DNA of 64,000 bases from Phytobacter ursingii (GTDB lineage Bacteria > Pseudomonadota > Gammaproteobacteria > Enterobacterales > Enterobacteriaceae): assembly GCA_901456055.1 (NCBI GenBank), contig CABDWT010000016.1, forward strand, positions 62,001-126,000, given 5' to 3'. Below are positions 51,036-59,992 of this stretch, piece after piece; the stretch's first letter is position 1, and every line of letters begins with the position of its first letter. Made by a program: the position numbers and the translations under genes. Below the pieces are notes generated by a model that saw only the letters and a list, made by a program, of their open reading frames with translations, had not been told where the DNA came from and ran no database searches.

Positions 51036-51828
51036 TGACTCTTTAAAGCTTCATCTCGGCTGCGGTAGCGTATATTTAGATGGATGGGTAAATATCGATC
51101 TTGATTCGGATATTGCTGACATACAACATGATTTAAGAAATCCATTGCCGTTTGATGATGGTTCTGTGGATTACATCTTCGCAGAACATTTTATTGAGCA
51201 TTTGACACAGGCGGAAGCGAAAGTCCTACTTGCTGAATGCCATCGCGTTCTGAAAGACAATGGAACAATTCGTCTTACAACCCCTAGTTTATACGTACTG
51301 CTTACAAATTACCTGAAAGGTGATTTGAATGAATGGCAAGAATACTGGATGCCGCCTACTAAGGCGCATATGGTTAATGAGGGCATGCGTAGTTGGGGGC
51401 ATTGTTTTGTTTATGATGCTGACGAATTAGTGCGTTTCTTGAATGAATGCAACTTCAATAAATTGAAGTTTGAGGGGTGGCGTGAAAGTGATATAGAAGC
51501 ATTCGTTGGTATTGAAAATCGTAATTTCCATAAAGAGCTCATTATTGAAGCAACGAAAACAGACATCGCAACACAAACTGACTTTTTAAAAGTTAGGGAA
51601 GCGGAGCTTCTCTGGACTCGAACTATTAATGACAGCTATCTCAAAAAAATAAAAGAGCTGGAATTATATAATTGTAGCTTGAGTGCTTCTATTAATGAAA
51701 ATGAAAGTATTCAGGATAAATATGTTAAAGATTTATTAAATCACATTAACAATCAAGATTCTTTCATTCGTGAATTGAAACGACACATTGCAAGTCTTAA
51801 AAATACATTGATTGAAGATAAGGAATAA
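51028..51828 (+). CDS. SAM-dependent methyltransferase with C-terminal coiled-coil-like tail (possible O-antigen chain terminator)
   Basis: The protein has 266 residues. Class I methyltransferase fold: motif I LHLGCGSVYLDGWVNIDLD near residues 8-26, then YIFAEHFIEHL and EAKVLLAECHRVLKDNGTIR. From about residue 205 to the end the sequence is charged, with regularly spaced L, I and V (YVKDLLNHINNQDSFIREL, KRHIASLKNTL) and no globular motif, suggesting a coiled coil. It overlaps wzt by eight bases, with GAAGGTGACC as ribosome-binding site. A capping role like that of WbdD methyltransferases is inferred from context; no kinase domain is present. It could instead modify an internal sugar. Confidence 0.8.
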   Translation: MINDSLKLHLGCGSVYLDGWVNIDLDSDIADIQHDLRNPLPFDDGSVDYIFAEHFIEHLTQAEAKVLLAECHRVLKDNGTIRLTTPSLYVLLTNYLKGDLNEWQEYWMPPTKAHMVNEGMRSWGHCFVYDADELVRFLNECNFNKLKFEGWRESDIEAFVGIENRNFHKELIIEATKTDIATQTDFLKVREAELLWTRTINDSYLKKIKELELYNCSLSASINENESIQDKYVKDLLNHINNQDSFIRELKRHIASLKNTLIEDKE

Positions 51829-51831
51829 AAA

Positions 51832-52932
51832 ATGCCAACCCCAGTTACACAACCATTTCTTCCTCCGCTTGAAGAGTTTGTTCCATATCTGCAACAGATC
51901 TGGGAAAACAAATGGTTAACAAACAATGGCCCTTTTCACCAGGAACTCGAAAAGGAAGTTTGTAAATATCTTGGTGTTGAGCATATTTCTCTTTTCACCA
52001 ATGGCACAATTGCTCTGGTTACTGCGCTTCAGGCATTAAGAATTACTGGTGAAGTTATCACGACGCCATATTCTTTCGTTGCGACTTCACATTCTCTAAT
52101 TTGGAACGATTTAAAACCAGTATTTGTTGATATTGATCCGAAAACATTCAATATTGACCCTGCTAAAATTGAAGCGGCTATCACACCGAAAACTACTGCG
52201 ATCATGCCTGTCCATTGCTATGCGAATCCGTGTGATGTACATGCTATCCAAAAAATTGCTGATAATTATGGTTTGCGTGTCATTTACGATGCTGCGCATG
52301 CCTTCGGGGTTGATTACGAAGGAACCAGTTTACTGAATCATGGTGATATGTCGGTACTTAGTTTTCACGCAACCAAAGTATTCAATACTTTTGAAGGTGG
52401 CGCGATCGTTTGTCCAGATCTGAAAACAAAACAGCGTATTGATTATCTTAAAAACTTTGGTTTTGCTGATGAAGTTACCGTTACCGCTCCGGGCATTAAC
52501 GGTAAAATGAGTGAAATAAATGCCGCCTTTGGTCTATTACAACTAAAATACATTGATAAAGCGATTAGCGATCGTCAGGTTATCGATCAGCATTATCGTG
52601 ATGAATTGAAAAAAATATCAGGAATCATTGTACCTGAGAAATCACCAAAAGCGTCGAGTAATTATTCATACTTCCCTGTCATTATCGATGATAGCTATCC
52701 ACTCACGCGAGATGAACTTTATTCGAAATTAAAAGCGAATGATATTCTTTCACGTCGTTACTTTTATCCATTAATTAGCGATATGCCGATGTATCGCTCA
52801 CTAGAGTCCTCCAGACCTGATAACCTCAACGAAGCTAAATATATAGCAGACCGTGTATTATGTCTTCCGATATTTAGTGCTCTTGATCGCGAGACGCAAG
52901 ACAAGATTATTGCTTTAATTGCTGAAGGTTAA
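51832..52932 (+). CDS. DegT/DnrJ/EryC1/StrS-family sugar aminotransferase, VioA-like
   Basis: The protein has 366 residues. PLP-dependent nucleotide-sugar aminotransferase with N-terminal PVTQPFLPPLEEFVPYLQQI and NKWLTNNGPFHQELE, Asp153 in IYDAAHAFG that contacts PLP, and the Schiff-base Lys182 in SFHATKVFNTFEGG. The SFHATKVFNT form and the lack of a ketoisomerase (FdtA/QdtA type) in the locus favour C4 amination of dTDP-4-keto-6-deoxyglucose, giving dTDP-4-amino-4,6-dideoxyglucose as VioA does. No partner N-acyltransferase gene is present. It follows the methyltransferase by three bases. Confidence 0.85.
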   Translation: MPTPVTQPFLPPLEEFVPYLQQIWENKWLTNNGPFHQELEKEVCKYLGVEHISLFTNGTIALVTALQALRITGEVITTPYSFVATSHSLIWNDLKPVFVDIDPKTFNIDPAKIEAAITPKTTAIMPVHCYANPCDVHAIQKIADNYGLRVIYDAAHAFGVDYEGTSLLNHGDMSVLSFHATKVFNTFEGGAIVCPDLKTKQRIDYLKNFGFADEVTVTAPGINGKMSEINAAFGLLQLKYIDKAISDRQVIDQHYRDELKKISGIIVPEKSPKASSNYSYFPVIIDDSYPLTRDELYSKLKANDILSRRYFYPLISDMPMYRSLESSRPDNLNEAKYIADRVLCLPIFSALDRETQDKIIALIAEG

Positions 52933-52958
52933 TTGGCTGAATAGTTTTCTTATTTTAT

Positions 52959-52979
52959 CAGGCCTTTTAATAAGGCCTG
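52959..52979 (+). terminator. Hairpin downstream of the VioA-like gene
   Basis: CAGGCCTT (52959-52966) and AAGGCCTG (52972-52979) with a TTAAT loop, 26 bases after the stop. The sequence after it is AT-rich but lacks a clean T-run. It may be a partial terminator or a processing barrier between the upstream genes and the last two glycosyltransferases. Confidence 0.5.
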
Positions 52980-53063
52980 GTTGATTATTTGTAATGTCGC
53001 TGCGATATGGAAATAAGCAGTGCTATATCATGATTGGTTTATTATAACCAAGGGTAAAAACTC

Positions 53064-53984
53064 ATGCTATCAGTTTTACTTGTTACCTATAATCATAGTA
53101 AATACATAAGGCAGGCTCTTGATTCTGTTTTTATGCAGGATTATGATGGCCCAATTGAACTGGTTATTGGGGATGATAAATCGAGTGATGATACGATTGA
53201 TATTATTAAAGAATATCAAAATCGTGATCCGCGTTTCACGTTTAAATTCCTCGAAAATGAACATAATTTTGGCACTACCAAAAATTATCAGCGCTGTTTT
53301 CCTGCTTGCTCAGGTGAATATATTGCTATCATTGAAGGTGATGATTATTGGACGGCACCAGATAAATTAACTTGCCTCGCAACGTTTCTTAATCAACATC
53401 GTGAATGCAGTATGGTTTCGCATAATTATTTTGTATTCCTCGAGGGAGAAAAAAGGTTTTATCCTCGTTTACCCATCGGCGAATCATTTATTTACCATTC
53501 GGCAAGAGATCTAATAGCGGATAATATCATCGGTAATTTCTCTACTTGCATGTATCGCAAGAGTGAATTATTAAAACTGCCACCGCGTTTATTTGACGTT
53601 AAATCATATGACTGGATTATTAATATCATGCTTGGTACAAATGCCTTGCTTGCATTTATTAATAAACCTATGTCTGTATATCGTGTCCATTCGAATGGTG
53701 TTTGGTCTAGTGCCACCTTTATCGAACAACACCAGCAGCGTCTCGATATTATTCCAGTTTATGATGAGTTGACGGATAAACATTTTGAGAAAGAATTTAA
53801 TAATCTTTCTGCGCATCTTGAGAAAGAGATAGCGATAAGACGAGTTACCAAATCTATACCGAAGTCATCATTACGCCATTCACTCAAACTCGTCAACTCA
53901 CTAATACCACCAATCATTAAAAAGATTCTTGTTTTACTGTTACCGCCAGCAATTACTGTTTCTATCCGAAAGAGGTTATCATAA
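53064..53984 (+). CDS. GT2 glycosyltransferase (O-antigen)
   Basis: The protein has 306 residues. GT-A/GT2 motifs: MLSVLLVTYNHSKYIRQALD, IGDDKSSDDTIDI and the metal site IIEGDDYWTAPDK. A short hydrophobic stretch near the C-terminus (IIKKILVLLLPPAITVSI) could anchor it to the membrane. It probably adds one sugar of the O-antigen repeat; donor and linkage cannot be read from sequence. It is preceded by a 131-base gap, and its stop shares a base with the next start (TAATG). Very AT-rich. Confidence 0.85.
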   Translation: MLSVLLVTYNHSKYIRQALDSVFMQDYDGPIELVIGDDKSSDDTIDIIKEYQNRDPRFTFKFLENEHNFGTTKNYQRCFPACSGEYIAIIEGDDYWTAPDKLTCLATFLNQHRECSMVSHNYFVFLEGEKRFYPRLPIGESFIYHSARDLIADNIIGNFSTCMYRKSELLKLPPRLFDVKSYDWIINIMLGTNALLAFINKPMSVYRVHSNGVWSSATFIEQHQQRLDIIPVYDELTDKHFEKEFNNLSAHLEKEIAIRRVTKSIPKSSLRHSLKLVNSLIPPIIKKILVLLLPPAITVSIRKRLS

Positions 53985-55060
53985 TGGCCGCGGCCAAAAT
54001 TTCTGTAATTATGCCCACCTATAATCATGAATCTTTCGTAGGTAAGGCAATTGAAAGTGTATTATGCCAGGAAGGTGTTGATTTTGAATTTTTGATTTTC
54101 GATGATGGTTCGAAAGATAAAACTCTTGAGATCGTCGAAAGTTATGATGATCCGCGTATAAAAATTATACCGAATTTTGTTAACCTCGGAGCTTGCACGG
54201 CAACAAATATACTCATTGAAAATGCTACAGGTAAATATATCGCATTGATCAACTCCGATGATTACTGGGAAGACAAAGATAAACTTGCTATCCAGCTTAA
54301 TTATCTCGAAGCGAACCCACATGTCGGTGCATGTTTTGGTAAGGCCCGGTTTGTTGATAAATTTGATGAAGTTATTCCTCCAGGTAACTTGCCCTTCGGT
54401 CATGTATTTGAACAGCATAATCGTTCCCGGGGGGAATGGTTACGTTTCTTTTTTGACTCAGGAAATTGTATCTGCCACCCAACTATGCTGATTCGTAAGC
54501 AGTGTTATCATGATGTAGGCACATACCGCAATGCCTTCCGCCAGCTTCCTGATTACGATATGTGGATTCGATTAGTCAAAAAATGGGACATTCATATTTT
54601 TGATAAAGTTTTTATCAATTTCCGAATTATGCCTGGGGAAAATGCCAGTAGCCCAACGACAAAAAACTCTATCCGCACTTTGAACGAACATTATTTAATT
54701 GCGTGTAATTATTTCGATGGAATTTCAGCTGAAGATCTCAGTGCCGGCTTCAGCGATGTTTTTCAGAATAAAAATAATGAACGTGATGAGATCGCTATAG
54801 ATATTGAAAAAGCACTCCTGCTTTTTTCCGAGAACCGATGGTTAAATCGCGCGTACAAAATGGCAGCATTGCCTAAAATTGCAGGATTGCTTGGATCACC
54901 GATTCATGCTCAACGTATGAAAGAAAGCTATGATATTGATGATCTTTGGTTCCAGAATAAAATGGCCGAGGTAGATGTCTTGCTCCCTAAAATTGTTGCC
55001 GATATCCAGACGAAAAAGCATGGCATCAAAAAGTTACTCACTAAATTGAAGTTCTTTTAA
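53984..55060 (+). CDS. GT2 glycosyltransferase (O-antigen)
   Basis: The protein has 358 residues. GT-A/GT2 motifs: ISVIMPTYNHESFVGKAIES, IFDDGSKDKTLEI and INSDDYWEDKDK, followed by an acceptor-side region with DYDMWIRLVKKWDIHIFDKV. The C-terminal about 100 residues are helical and charged without a recognised domain. It is similar in layout to the preceding gene (both carry SxxxPTYNH/LVTYNH and DDYW), so the two may be distant duplicates. Its start overlaps the upstream stop by one base. Last gene of the O-antigen operon. Confidence 0.85.
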   Translation: MAAAKISVIMPTYNHESFVGKAIESVLCQEGVDFEFLIFDDGSKDKTLEIVESYDDPRIKIIPNFVNLGACTATNILIENATGKYIALINSDDYWEDKDKLAIQLNYLEANPHVGACFGKARFVDKFDEVIPPGNLPFGHVFEQHNRSRGEWLRFFFDSGNCICHPTMLIRKQCYHDVGTYRNAFRQLPDYDMWIRLVKKWDIHIFDKVFINFRIMPGENASSPTTKNSIRTLNEHYLIACNYFDGISAEDLSAGFSDVFQNKNNERDEIAIDIEKALLLFSENRWLNRAYKMAALPKIAGLLGSPIHAQRMKESYDIDDLWFQNKMAEVDVLLPKIVADIQTKKHGIKKLLTKLKFF

Positions 55061-55362
55061 GTTGAGTAGGTTCCGGCGCGATATCATTTAGAATTGCTGT
55101 GATAGATGAATGCAAATTATTTCTGTCACACATTATTTTAATGACTGGTCTAAAGAGCCGGAATTGCTTACCCCAGATTCCTTTTATGTTGTATTAGGTC
55201 GTAGCGGTTTGCTGGTGAAATAATTGCCACAGGAAATGTAGTTCTTTACTAAAGTTGTTTACTTTTTTTTATCGAAACTTGTTTTAATGATGAGGTAAAC
55301 TGCTACTTTTACCCAGCGGCTGCTAATGTTTGCTGGGAATCCACACCTGACAGGAGTACGTA
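55061..55362 (+). promoter_or_regulatory. Leader region of gnd
   Basis: This 302-base non-coding region follows the O-antigen operon. No strong intrinsic terminator is evident after the last glycosyltransferase. A hairpin, CCCAGC (55312-55317) / GCTGGG (55332-55337), precedes the ribosome-binding site. An AT-rich stretch around 55255-55300 probably holds the gnd promoter, but I could not pick a single -35/-10 pair. The Shine-Dalgarno ACAGGA (55350-55355) is complementary to TCCTGT inside gnd at 55571-55576. Confidence 0.5.
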
Positions 55363-56769
55363 ATGTCTAAGCAACAAATCGGCGTTGTTGGTATGGCCGT
55401 GATGGGGCGCAACCTGGCGCTTAACATCGAAAGCCGTGGCTATACCGTTTCCGTTTTCAACCGCTCCCGCGATAAGACCGAAGAAGTGATTGCTGAGAAC
55501 CCCGGCAAGAAGCTGGTTCCGTATTACACCGTGAAAGAGTTTGTTGAATCCTTAGAAACTCCCCGTCGCATCCTGTTAATGGTGAAAGCGGGCGCTGGCA
55601 CAGATGCTGCTATTGACTCCCTGAAACCCTATCTGGAAAAAGGCGACATCATTATTGATGGCGGTAACACCTTCTTCCAGGACACCATTCGTCGTAACCG
55701 CGAACTGTCTGCTGAGGGCTTTAACTTTATCGGTACCGGTGTGTCCGGCGGTGAAGAGGGCGCGCTGAAAGGTCCATCCATCATGCCGGGTGGTCAGAAA
55801 GATGCGTACGAACTGGTTGCGCCGATCCTGACTAAAATTGCAGCTGTTGCCGAAGATGGCGAGCCCTGTGTGACCTACATCGGTGCTGACGGTGCGGGCC
55901 ATTACGTTAAAATGGTTCACAATGGCATCGAATATGGCGATATGCAGTTGATTGCAGAAGCCTACTCGCTGCTGAAAGGTGGTCTGAACCTGTCTAACGA
56001 AGAGCTGGCCACCACTTTTAGCGAGTGGAATAAAGGCGAGCTGAGCAGCTACCTGATCGACATTACCAAGGACATCTTCACTAAAAAAGATGAAGAGGGT
56101 AACTATCTGGTCGATGTGATTCTTGATGAAGCAGCCAACAAAGGTACGGGTAAATGGACCAGCCAGAGCTCGCTGGATCTCGGCGAACCGCTTTCCCTGA
56201 TCACTGAATCCGTCTTTGCACGCTATATCTCGTCGCTGAAAGAGCAGCGCGTTGCCGCATCTAAAGTGCTGAGCGGTCCGCAGGCGCAGCCTGCTGGCGA
56301 TAAAGTGCAGTTTATCGAGAAAGTCCGTCGCGCACTGTATCTCGGTAAAATCGTCTCTTATGCTCAGGGTTTCTCTCAGTTGCGTGCCGCGTCTGACGAA
56401 TACAACTGGGATCTGAACTACGGCGAAATCGCGAAAATTTTCCGCGCTGGCTGCATCATTCGTGCCCAGTTCCTGCAGAAAATTACCGATGCATACGCAG
56501 AAACGCCGGCAATTGCTAACCTGCTGCTGGCACCATACTTTAAGAAAATCGCTGATGAGTACCAGCAGGCACTGCGTGATGTTGTAGCCTATGCCGTCCA
56601 AAATGGTATTCCAGTGCCGACTTTTGCCGCTGCGGTTGCCTATTATGATAGCTACCGTGCTGCGGTACTGCCGGCAAACCTGATCCAGGCGCAGCGTGAT
56701 TATTTCGGTGCACATACTTATAAACGTACTGATAAAGAAGGTGTATTCCATACGGAATGGCTGGATTAA
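55363..56769 (+). CDS. gnd: 6-phosphogluconate dehydrogenase (decarboxylating)
   Basis: The protein has 468 residues, the family length. It oxidises 6-phosphogluconate to ribulose-5-phosphate, CO2 and NADPH in the pentose phosphate pathway. The NADP-binding [20 protein letters not shown] is at the N-terminus, [20 protein letters not shown] and the catalytic-lysine segment [20 protein letters not shown] follow, and the C-terminal tail is [21 protein letters not shown] content returns to the chromosomal background. It is the conventional right flank of the O-antigen locus and often recombines with it. Confidence 0.98.
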   Translation: MSKQQIGVVGMAVMGRNLALNIESRGYTVSVFNRSRDKTEEVIAENPGKKLVPYYTVKEFVESLETPRRILLMVKAGAGTDAAIDSLKPYLEKGDIIIDGGNTFFQDTIRRNRELSAEGFNFIGTGVSGGEEGALKGPSIMPGGQKDAYELVAPILTKIAAVAEDGEPCVTYIGADGAGHYVKMVHNGIEYGDMQLIAEAYSLLKGGLNLSNEELATTFSEWNKGELSSYLIDITKDIFTKKDEEGNYLVDVILDEAANKGTGKWTSQSSLDLGEPLSLITESVFARYISSLKEQRVAASKVLSGPQAQPAGDKVQFIEKVRRALYLGKIVSYAQGFSQLRAASDEYNWDLNYGEIAKIFRAGCIIRAQFLQKITDAYAETPAIANLLLAPYFKKIADEYQQALRDVVAYAVQNGIPVPTFAAAVAYYDSYRAAVLPANLIQAQRDYFGAHTYKRTDKEGVFHTEWLD

Positions 56770-56797
56770 TCTGATATTGTACGTTTTGTCGAACAAG

Positions 56798-56826
56798 GCC
56801 CGGTTACTGTAACCGGGCTTTTTTTC
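56798..56826 (+). terminator. Intrinsic terminator of gnd
   Basis: A perfect 9-bp stem GCCCGGTTA / TAACCGGGC around a CTG loop, followed directly by seven T residues. It begins 29 bases after the gnd stop. A textbook Rho-independent terminator. Confidence 0.92.
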
Positions 56827-56923
56827 GCCTTAATTGCGGTAATTGCAGTGCATTTTTCTAAACAATCCTGCAACGATGGAATAAATTGCTAACAGAACGC
56901 GGTTAATTCAGCGGGGAGCTGCC

Positions 56924-56952
56924 TTGACAGTCTATCAACGGAAGAGGTAAAA
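56924..56952 (+). promoter_or_regulatory. Candidate ugd promoter
   Basis: A perfect -35 TTGACA (56924-56929) with a weak -10 candidate (TAAAAA) 18 bases downstream. It lies in the 206-base stretch between the gnd terminator and ugd. ugd is under PhoP, PmrA and RcsB control in Salmonella; I did not find a good PmrA repeat here. Confidence 0.35.
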
Positions 56953-57032
56953 ACCCCAACAGTTATTGATCTTGCGTGATGGCGGCGTAGTGCCATCTTC
57001 GGTTCTAAACACTGACAAAAGTTGCTTATCGA

Positions 57033-58199
57033 ATGAAAATAACAATCTCCGGAACTGGCTACGTTGGCCTATCAAACGGTATCCTGATTGCGCAGCATCA
57101 TGAAGTGGTCGCACTGGATATCGTGCAGGCTAAAGTCGATATGCTGAATCAAAAAAAATCGCCGATCGTTGATAAAGAAATTGAAGAGTATCTGGCGACA
57201 AAACAACTGAATTTCCGCGCCACCACGGATAAGCATGATGCCTATCGTGGCGCCGATTATGTCATTATCGCCACCCCGACTGATTACGACCCGAAAACTA
57301 ACTACTTCAATACGTCCAGTGTTGAGTCGGTCATCCGCGATGTGCACGAAATCAACCCGGATGCGGTGATGATTATCAAATCTACCATTCCGGTAGGGTT
57401 CACCCAGTCCATCAAAGAAGAGCTCGGCATTGATAACGTGATCTTCTCGCCGGAGTTCTTACGCGAAGGGAAAGCGCTTTACGACAACCTGCATCCGTCC
57501 CGTATCGTCATTGGCGAACGTTCAGCACGTGCAGAGCGTTTTGCGGGCCTGCTACAGGAAGGGGCTATCAAGAAAGATATCCCAACGCTGTTTACCGACG
57601 CCACCGAAGCCGAAGCCATCAAGCTGTTCGCTAATACCTATCTGGCAATGCGCGTGGCCTACTTCAATGAGCTCGACAGCTATGCTGAGGCACTGGGGCT
57701 GAATACGCGCCAGATTATCGAAGGGGTTTGTCTTGACCCGCGTATTGGCAATCACTACAACAATCCGTCGTTTGGCTATGGTGGCTACTGTCTGCCGAAA
57801 GACACTAAGCAATTACTGGCAAACTACCAGTCGGTGCCGAATAACATTATCGCGGCTATCGTCGATGCCAACCGCACGCGTAAGGACTTCATTGCTGATT
57901 CAATTCTCTCTCGTAAGCCGAAGGTGGTGGGTGTCTACCGTCTTATTATGAAGAGCGGCTCTGATAACTTCCGCGCATCCTCGATTCAGGGGATTATGAA
58001 GCGTATTAAGGCGAAGGGCGTACAGGTCATTATTTATGAACCGGTAATGCAGGAAGACGAGTTCTTCCATTCTCGCGTTGTCCGTGACCTGGAAGCTTTC
58101 AAGAAAGAATCGGATGTGATTATTTCAAACCGCATGGCGCCTGAGCTGGTGGATGTGGAAGCCAAAGTCTATACCCGCGATTTGTTTGGTAACGACTAA
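57033..58199 (+). CDS. ugd: UDP-glucose 6-dehydrogenase
   Basis: The protein has 388 residues. It oxidises UDP-glucose to UDP-glucuronate with two NAD, supplying glucuronate for colanic acid and the precursor for L-Ara4N lipid A modification. The NAD-binding motif is [10 protein letters not shown], the catalytic Cys lies in [20 protein letters not shown], and the substrate loop is [20 protein letters not shown]. Its product is the likely substrate of the adjacent convergent uge gene. Confidence 0.98.
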   Translation: MKITISGTGYVGLSNGILIAQHHEVVALDIVQAKVDMLNQKKSPIVDKEIEEYLATKQLNFRATTDKHDAYRGADYVIIATPTDYDPKTNYFNTSSVESVIRDVHEINPDAVMIIKSTIPVGFTQSIKEELGIDNVIFSPEFLREGKALYDNLHPSRIVIGERSARAERFAGLLQEGAIKKDIPTLFTDATEAEAIKLFANTYLAMRVAYFNELDSYAEALGLNTRQIIEGVCLDPRIGNHYNNPSFGYGGYCLPKDTKQLLANYQSVPNNIIAAIVDANRTRKDFIADSILSRKPKVVGVYRLIMKSGSDNFRASSIQGIMKRIKAKGVQVIIYEPVMQEDEFFHSRVVRDLEAFKKESDVIISNRMAPELVDVEAKVYTRDLFGND

Positions 58200-58210
58200 G
58201 CGCAGAAATG

Positions 58211-58235
58211 AAAACGGCCCGTCAGGGCCGTTTTT
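58211..58235. terminator. Bidirectional terminator between ugd and uge
   Basis: AAAACGGCCC (58211-58220) and GGGCCGTTTT (58225-58234) form a perfect 10-bp stem with a GTCA loop. T-runs lie on both sides (TTTTT on plus, TTTT on minus), so it should terminate both convergent genes. Confidence 0.93.
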
Positions 58236-58236
58236 C

Positions 58237-59241
58237 TTAATAGTTGTAATACGCTTTGTACCACTCGACAAATTTTTTCACGCCTTCTTTAACCGATGTC
58301 TGCGGTTTAAAACCGATGGTGTCATATAACGGCTGCGTATCGGCGCTGGTTTCCAGCACATCACCCGGCTGAATTGGCATCATATTCTTCTGCGCTTCAA
58401 TCCCCAGCGCCTCTTCCAGTGCCGTGATGTAATCCATTAACTCCACCGGTGAGCTATTGCCGATGTTGTAGATATGGTAAGGCGCTGAGCTGGTGGCCGG
58501 CGAGCCACTTTCAACGGTCCAGTTCGGGTCAGCCTGCGGAATAACATCCTGCATGCGGATAATGGCTTCAACAATATCATCCACATAGGTAAAGTCGCGT
58601 TTCATCTTGCCGTAGTTATAGACATCGATGCTTTTCCCTTCCAGCATCGCTTTGGTGAATTTAAACAATGCCATGTCCGGGCGTCCCCACGGACCGTAAA
58701 CCGTAAAGAAACGCAGTCCCGTGGTCGGCAAACCATAAAGATGTGAATAGGTATGCGACATCAGCTCATTGGCTTTTTTGGTTGCGGCGTAAAGCGAGAC
58801 CGGGTGATCAACGGAATCGTCCGTAGAGAAAGGCATCTTGCGGTTCAGGCCGTAAACAGAACTGGAGGAGGCATACAGTAAATGCTGAACCTTATTGTGG
58901 CGACAGCCTTCCAGCACATTCAGATGACCAATCAGGTTAGCTTCGGCGTAAACATGTGGGTTTTCCAGTGAATAACGTACGCCCGCCTGAGCGGCAAGAT
59001 GGATAACGCGGTCGAACTTTTCTTCGGCAAACAGCTGTGCCATCCCTTCACGGTCTGCCAGGTCCAATTTCACAAAGCGAAAGTTTTCGTTTGCCAGTAA
59101 GTTCAGGCGAGCTTCTTTCAGGCTGACTTCATAATAATCATTAAGGTTATCTATCCCTGTGACCTGATGGCCCGCCTGTAACAGACGTTCGCTGACGTGA
59201 AAGCCGATAAAGCCGGCCGCGCCGGTGACCAAAAATTTCAT
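58237..59241 (-). CDS. uge: UDP-glucuronate 4-epimerase (NAD-dependent epimerase)
   Basis: The protein has 334 residues from [20 protein letters not shown], with AGGTTGAAG directly upstream; nine extra in-frame codons are unlikely. An extended SDR protein with GAAGFIG, the catalytic region [15 protein letters not shown] and Tyr-X3-Lys in [16 protein letters not shown]. Close in length and motifs to enterobacterial Uge/GlaKP-type enzymes that convert UDP-glucuronate to UDP-galacturonate. It lies where wzzB stands in E. coli and Salmonella. The use of galacturonate (core LPS, capsule or other) cannot be told from this window. Confidence 0.9.
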   Translation of the reverse strand: MKFLVTGAAGFIGFHVSERLLQAGHQVTGIDNLNDYYEVSLKEARLNLLANENFRFVKLDLADREGMAQLFAEEKFDRVIHLAAQAGVRYSLENPHVYAEANLIGHLNVLEGCRHNKVQHLLYASSSSVYGLNRKMPFSTDDSVDHPVSLYAATKKANELMSHTYSHLYGLPTTGLRFFTVYGPWGRPDMALFKFTKAMLEGKSIDVYNYGKMKRDFTYVDDIVEAIIRMQDVIPQADPNWTVESGSPATSSAPYHIYNIGNSSPVELMDYITALEEALGIEAQKNMMPIQPGDVLETSADTQPLYDTIGFKPQTSVKEGVKKFVEWYKAYYNY

Positions 59242-59387
59242 CTTCAACCTCAATGTCTGGTGATGCAAAACATGCAGCGCGGCAGGAGCGGCGCTGAACC
59301 ATGAGGCGGATCATACCTGTTGAGAAGCAGAATGATAACTGTTAATTCAATGGGGAAGAGGGGGAGCGCGGCCACTCCCCATAGTAA

Positions 59388-59992
59388 TTACTGGTGACGC
59401 TTACGCAGATTTTCGATAACGGTGGTGAGATCCAGGTTCTGATCCTGCAACAAGACCAGCAGGTGATACATCAGGTCAGACGCTTCGTTGGTCAGCTCTT
59501 CACGATCGTGAACGGTGGCCGCCAGCGCGGTTTCCACACCTTCTTCACCCACCTTTTGCGCGATACGCTTGGTGCCGCTGGCATACAGCTTAGCGGTATA
59601 AGAACTGGCCGGGTCTGCCGTTTTACGGTCGGCGAGCAGTTGCTCCAGCTGGTAGAGGAACAGCCACTGATGGGCGTTGTCGCCAAAACAGCTGGACGTT
59701 CCCGTGTGGCAGGTCGGCCCGATGGGGTTCGCCAGCACCAGCAGGGTATCGTTATCACAGTCCGGCGCAATGTTCACCACATTCAGAAAATGGCCAGAAC
59801 TTTCGCCTTTGGTCCACAAACGTCCTTTGGTCCGCGAGAAGAAGGTGACTTTGCCACTTTCCAGCGTTTTCGCCAGCGCGTCCTTGTTCATATACCCCAG
59901 CATCAATACTTCGCCGGAGACCGCGTGTTGCACCACGGCGGGCAGCAGTCCGTCGGTTTTTTCCCAGTCCAGTTGGGCCAGTTGCAGCTCTG

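Noticed and set aside
43971-55362. A Wzx/Wzy-type O-antigen system
   Set aside because: I looked for multi-TM flippase and polymerase proteins between galF and gnd; the only integral membrane protein is the six-TM ABC permease Wzm.
55576-56796. A 406-codon open frame on the minus strand opposite gnd
   Set aside because: gnd is complete and conserved on the plus strand; the antisense frame crosses the gnd terminator and encodes a low-complexity, Cys/Phe/Gln-rich product.
56823-56850. Possible PmrA box upstream of ugd
   Set aside because: CTTAAT followed five bases later by TAATTG matches only one half of the direct repeat; too weak to claim.
59361-59380. Intrinsic terminator for the his operon
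   Set aside because: Only a 6-bp GGGGAG/CTCCCC stem with no T-run on the minus strand; not strong enough to list as its own feature.
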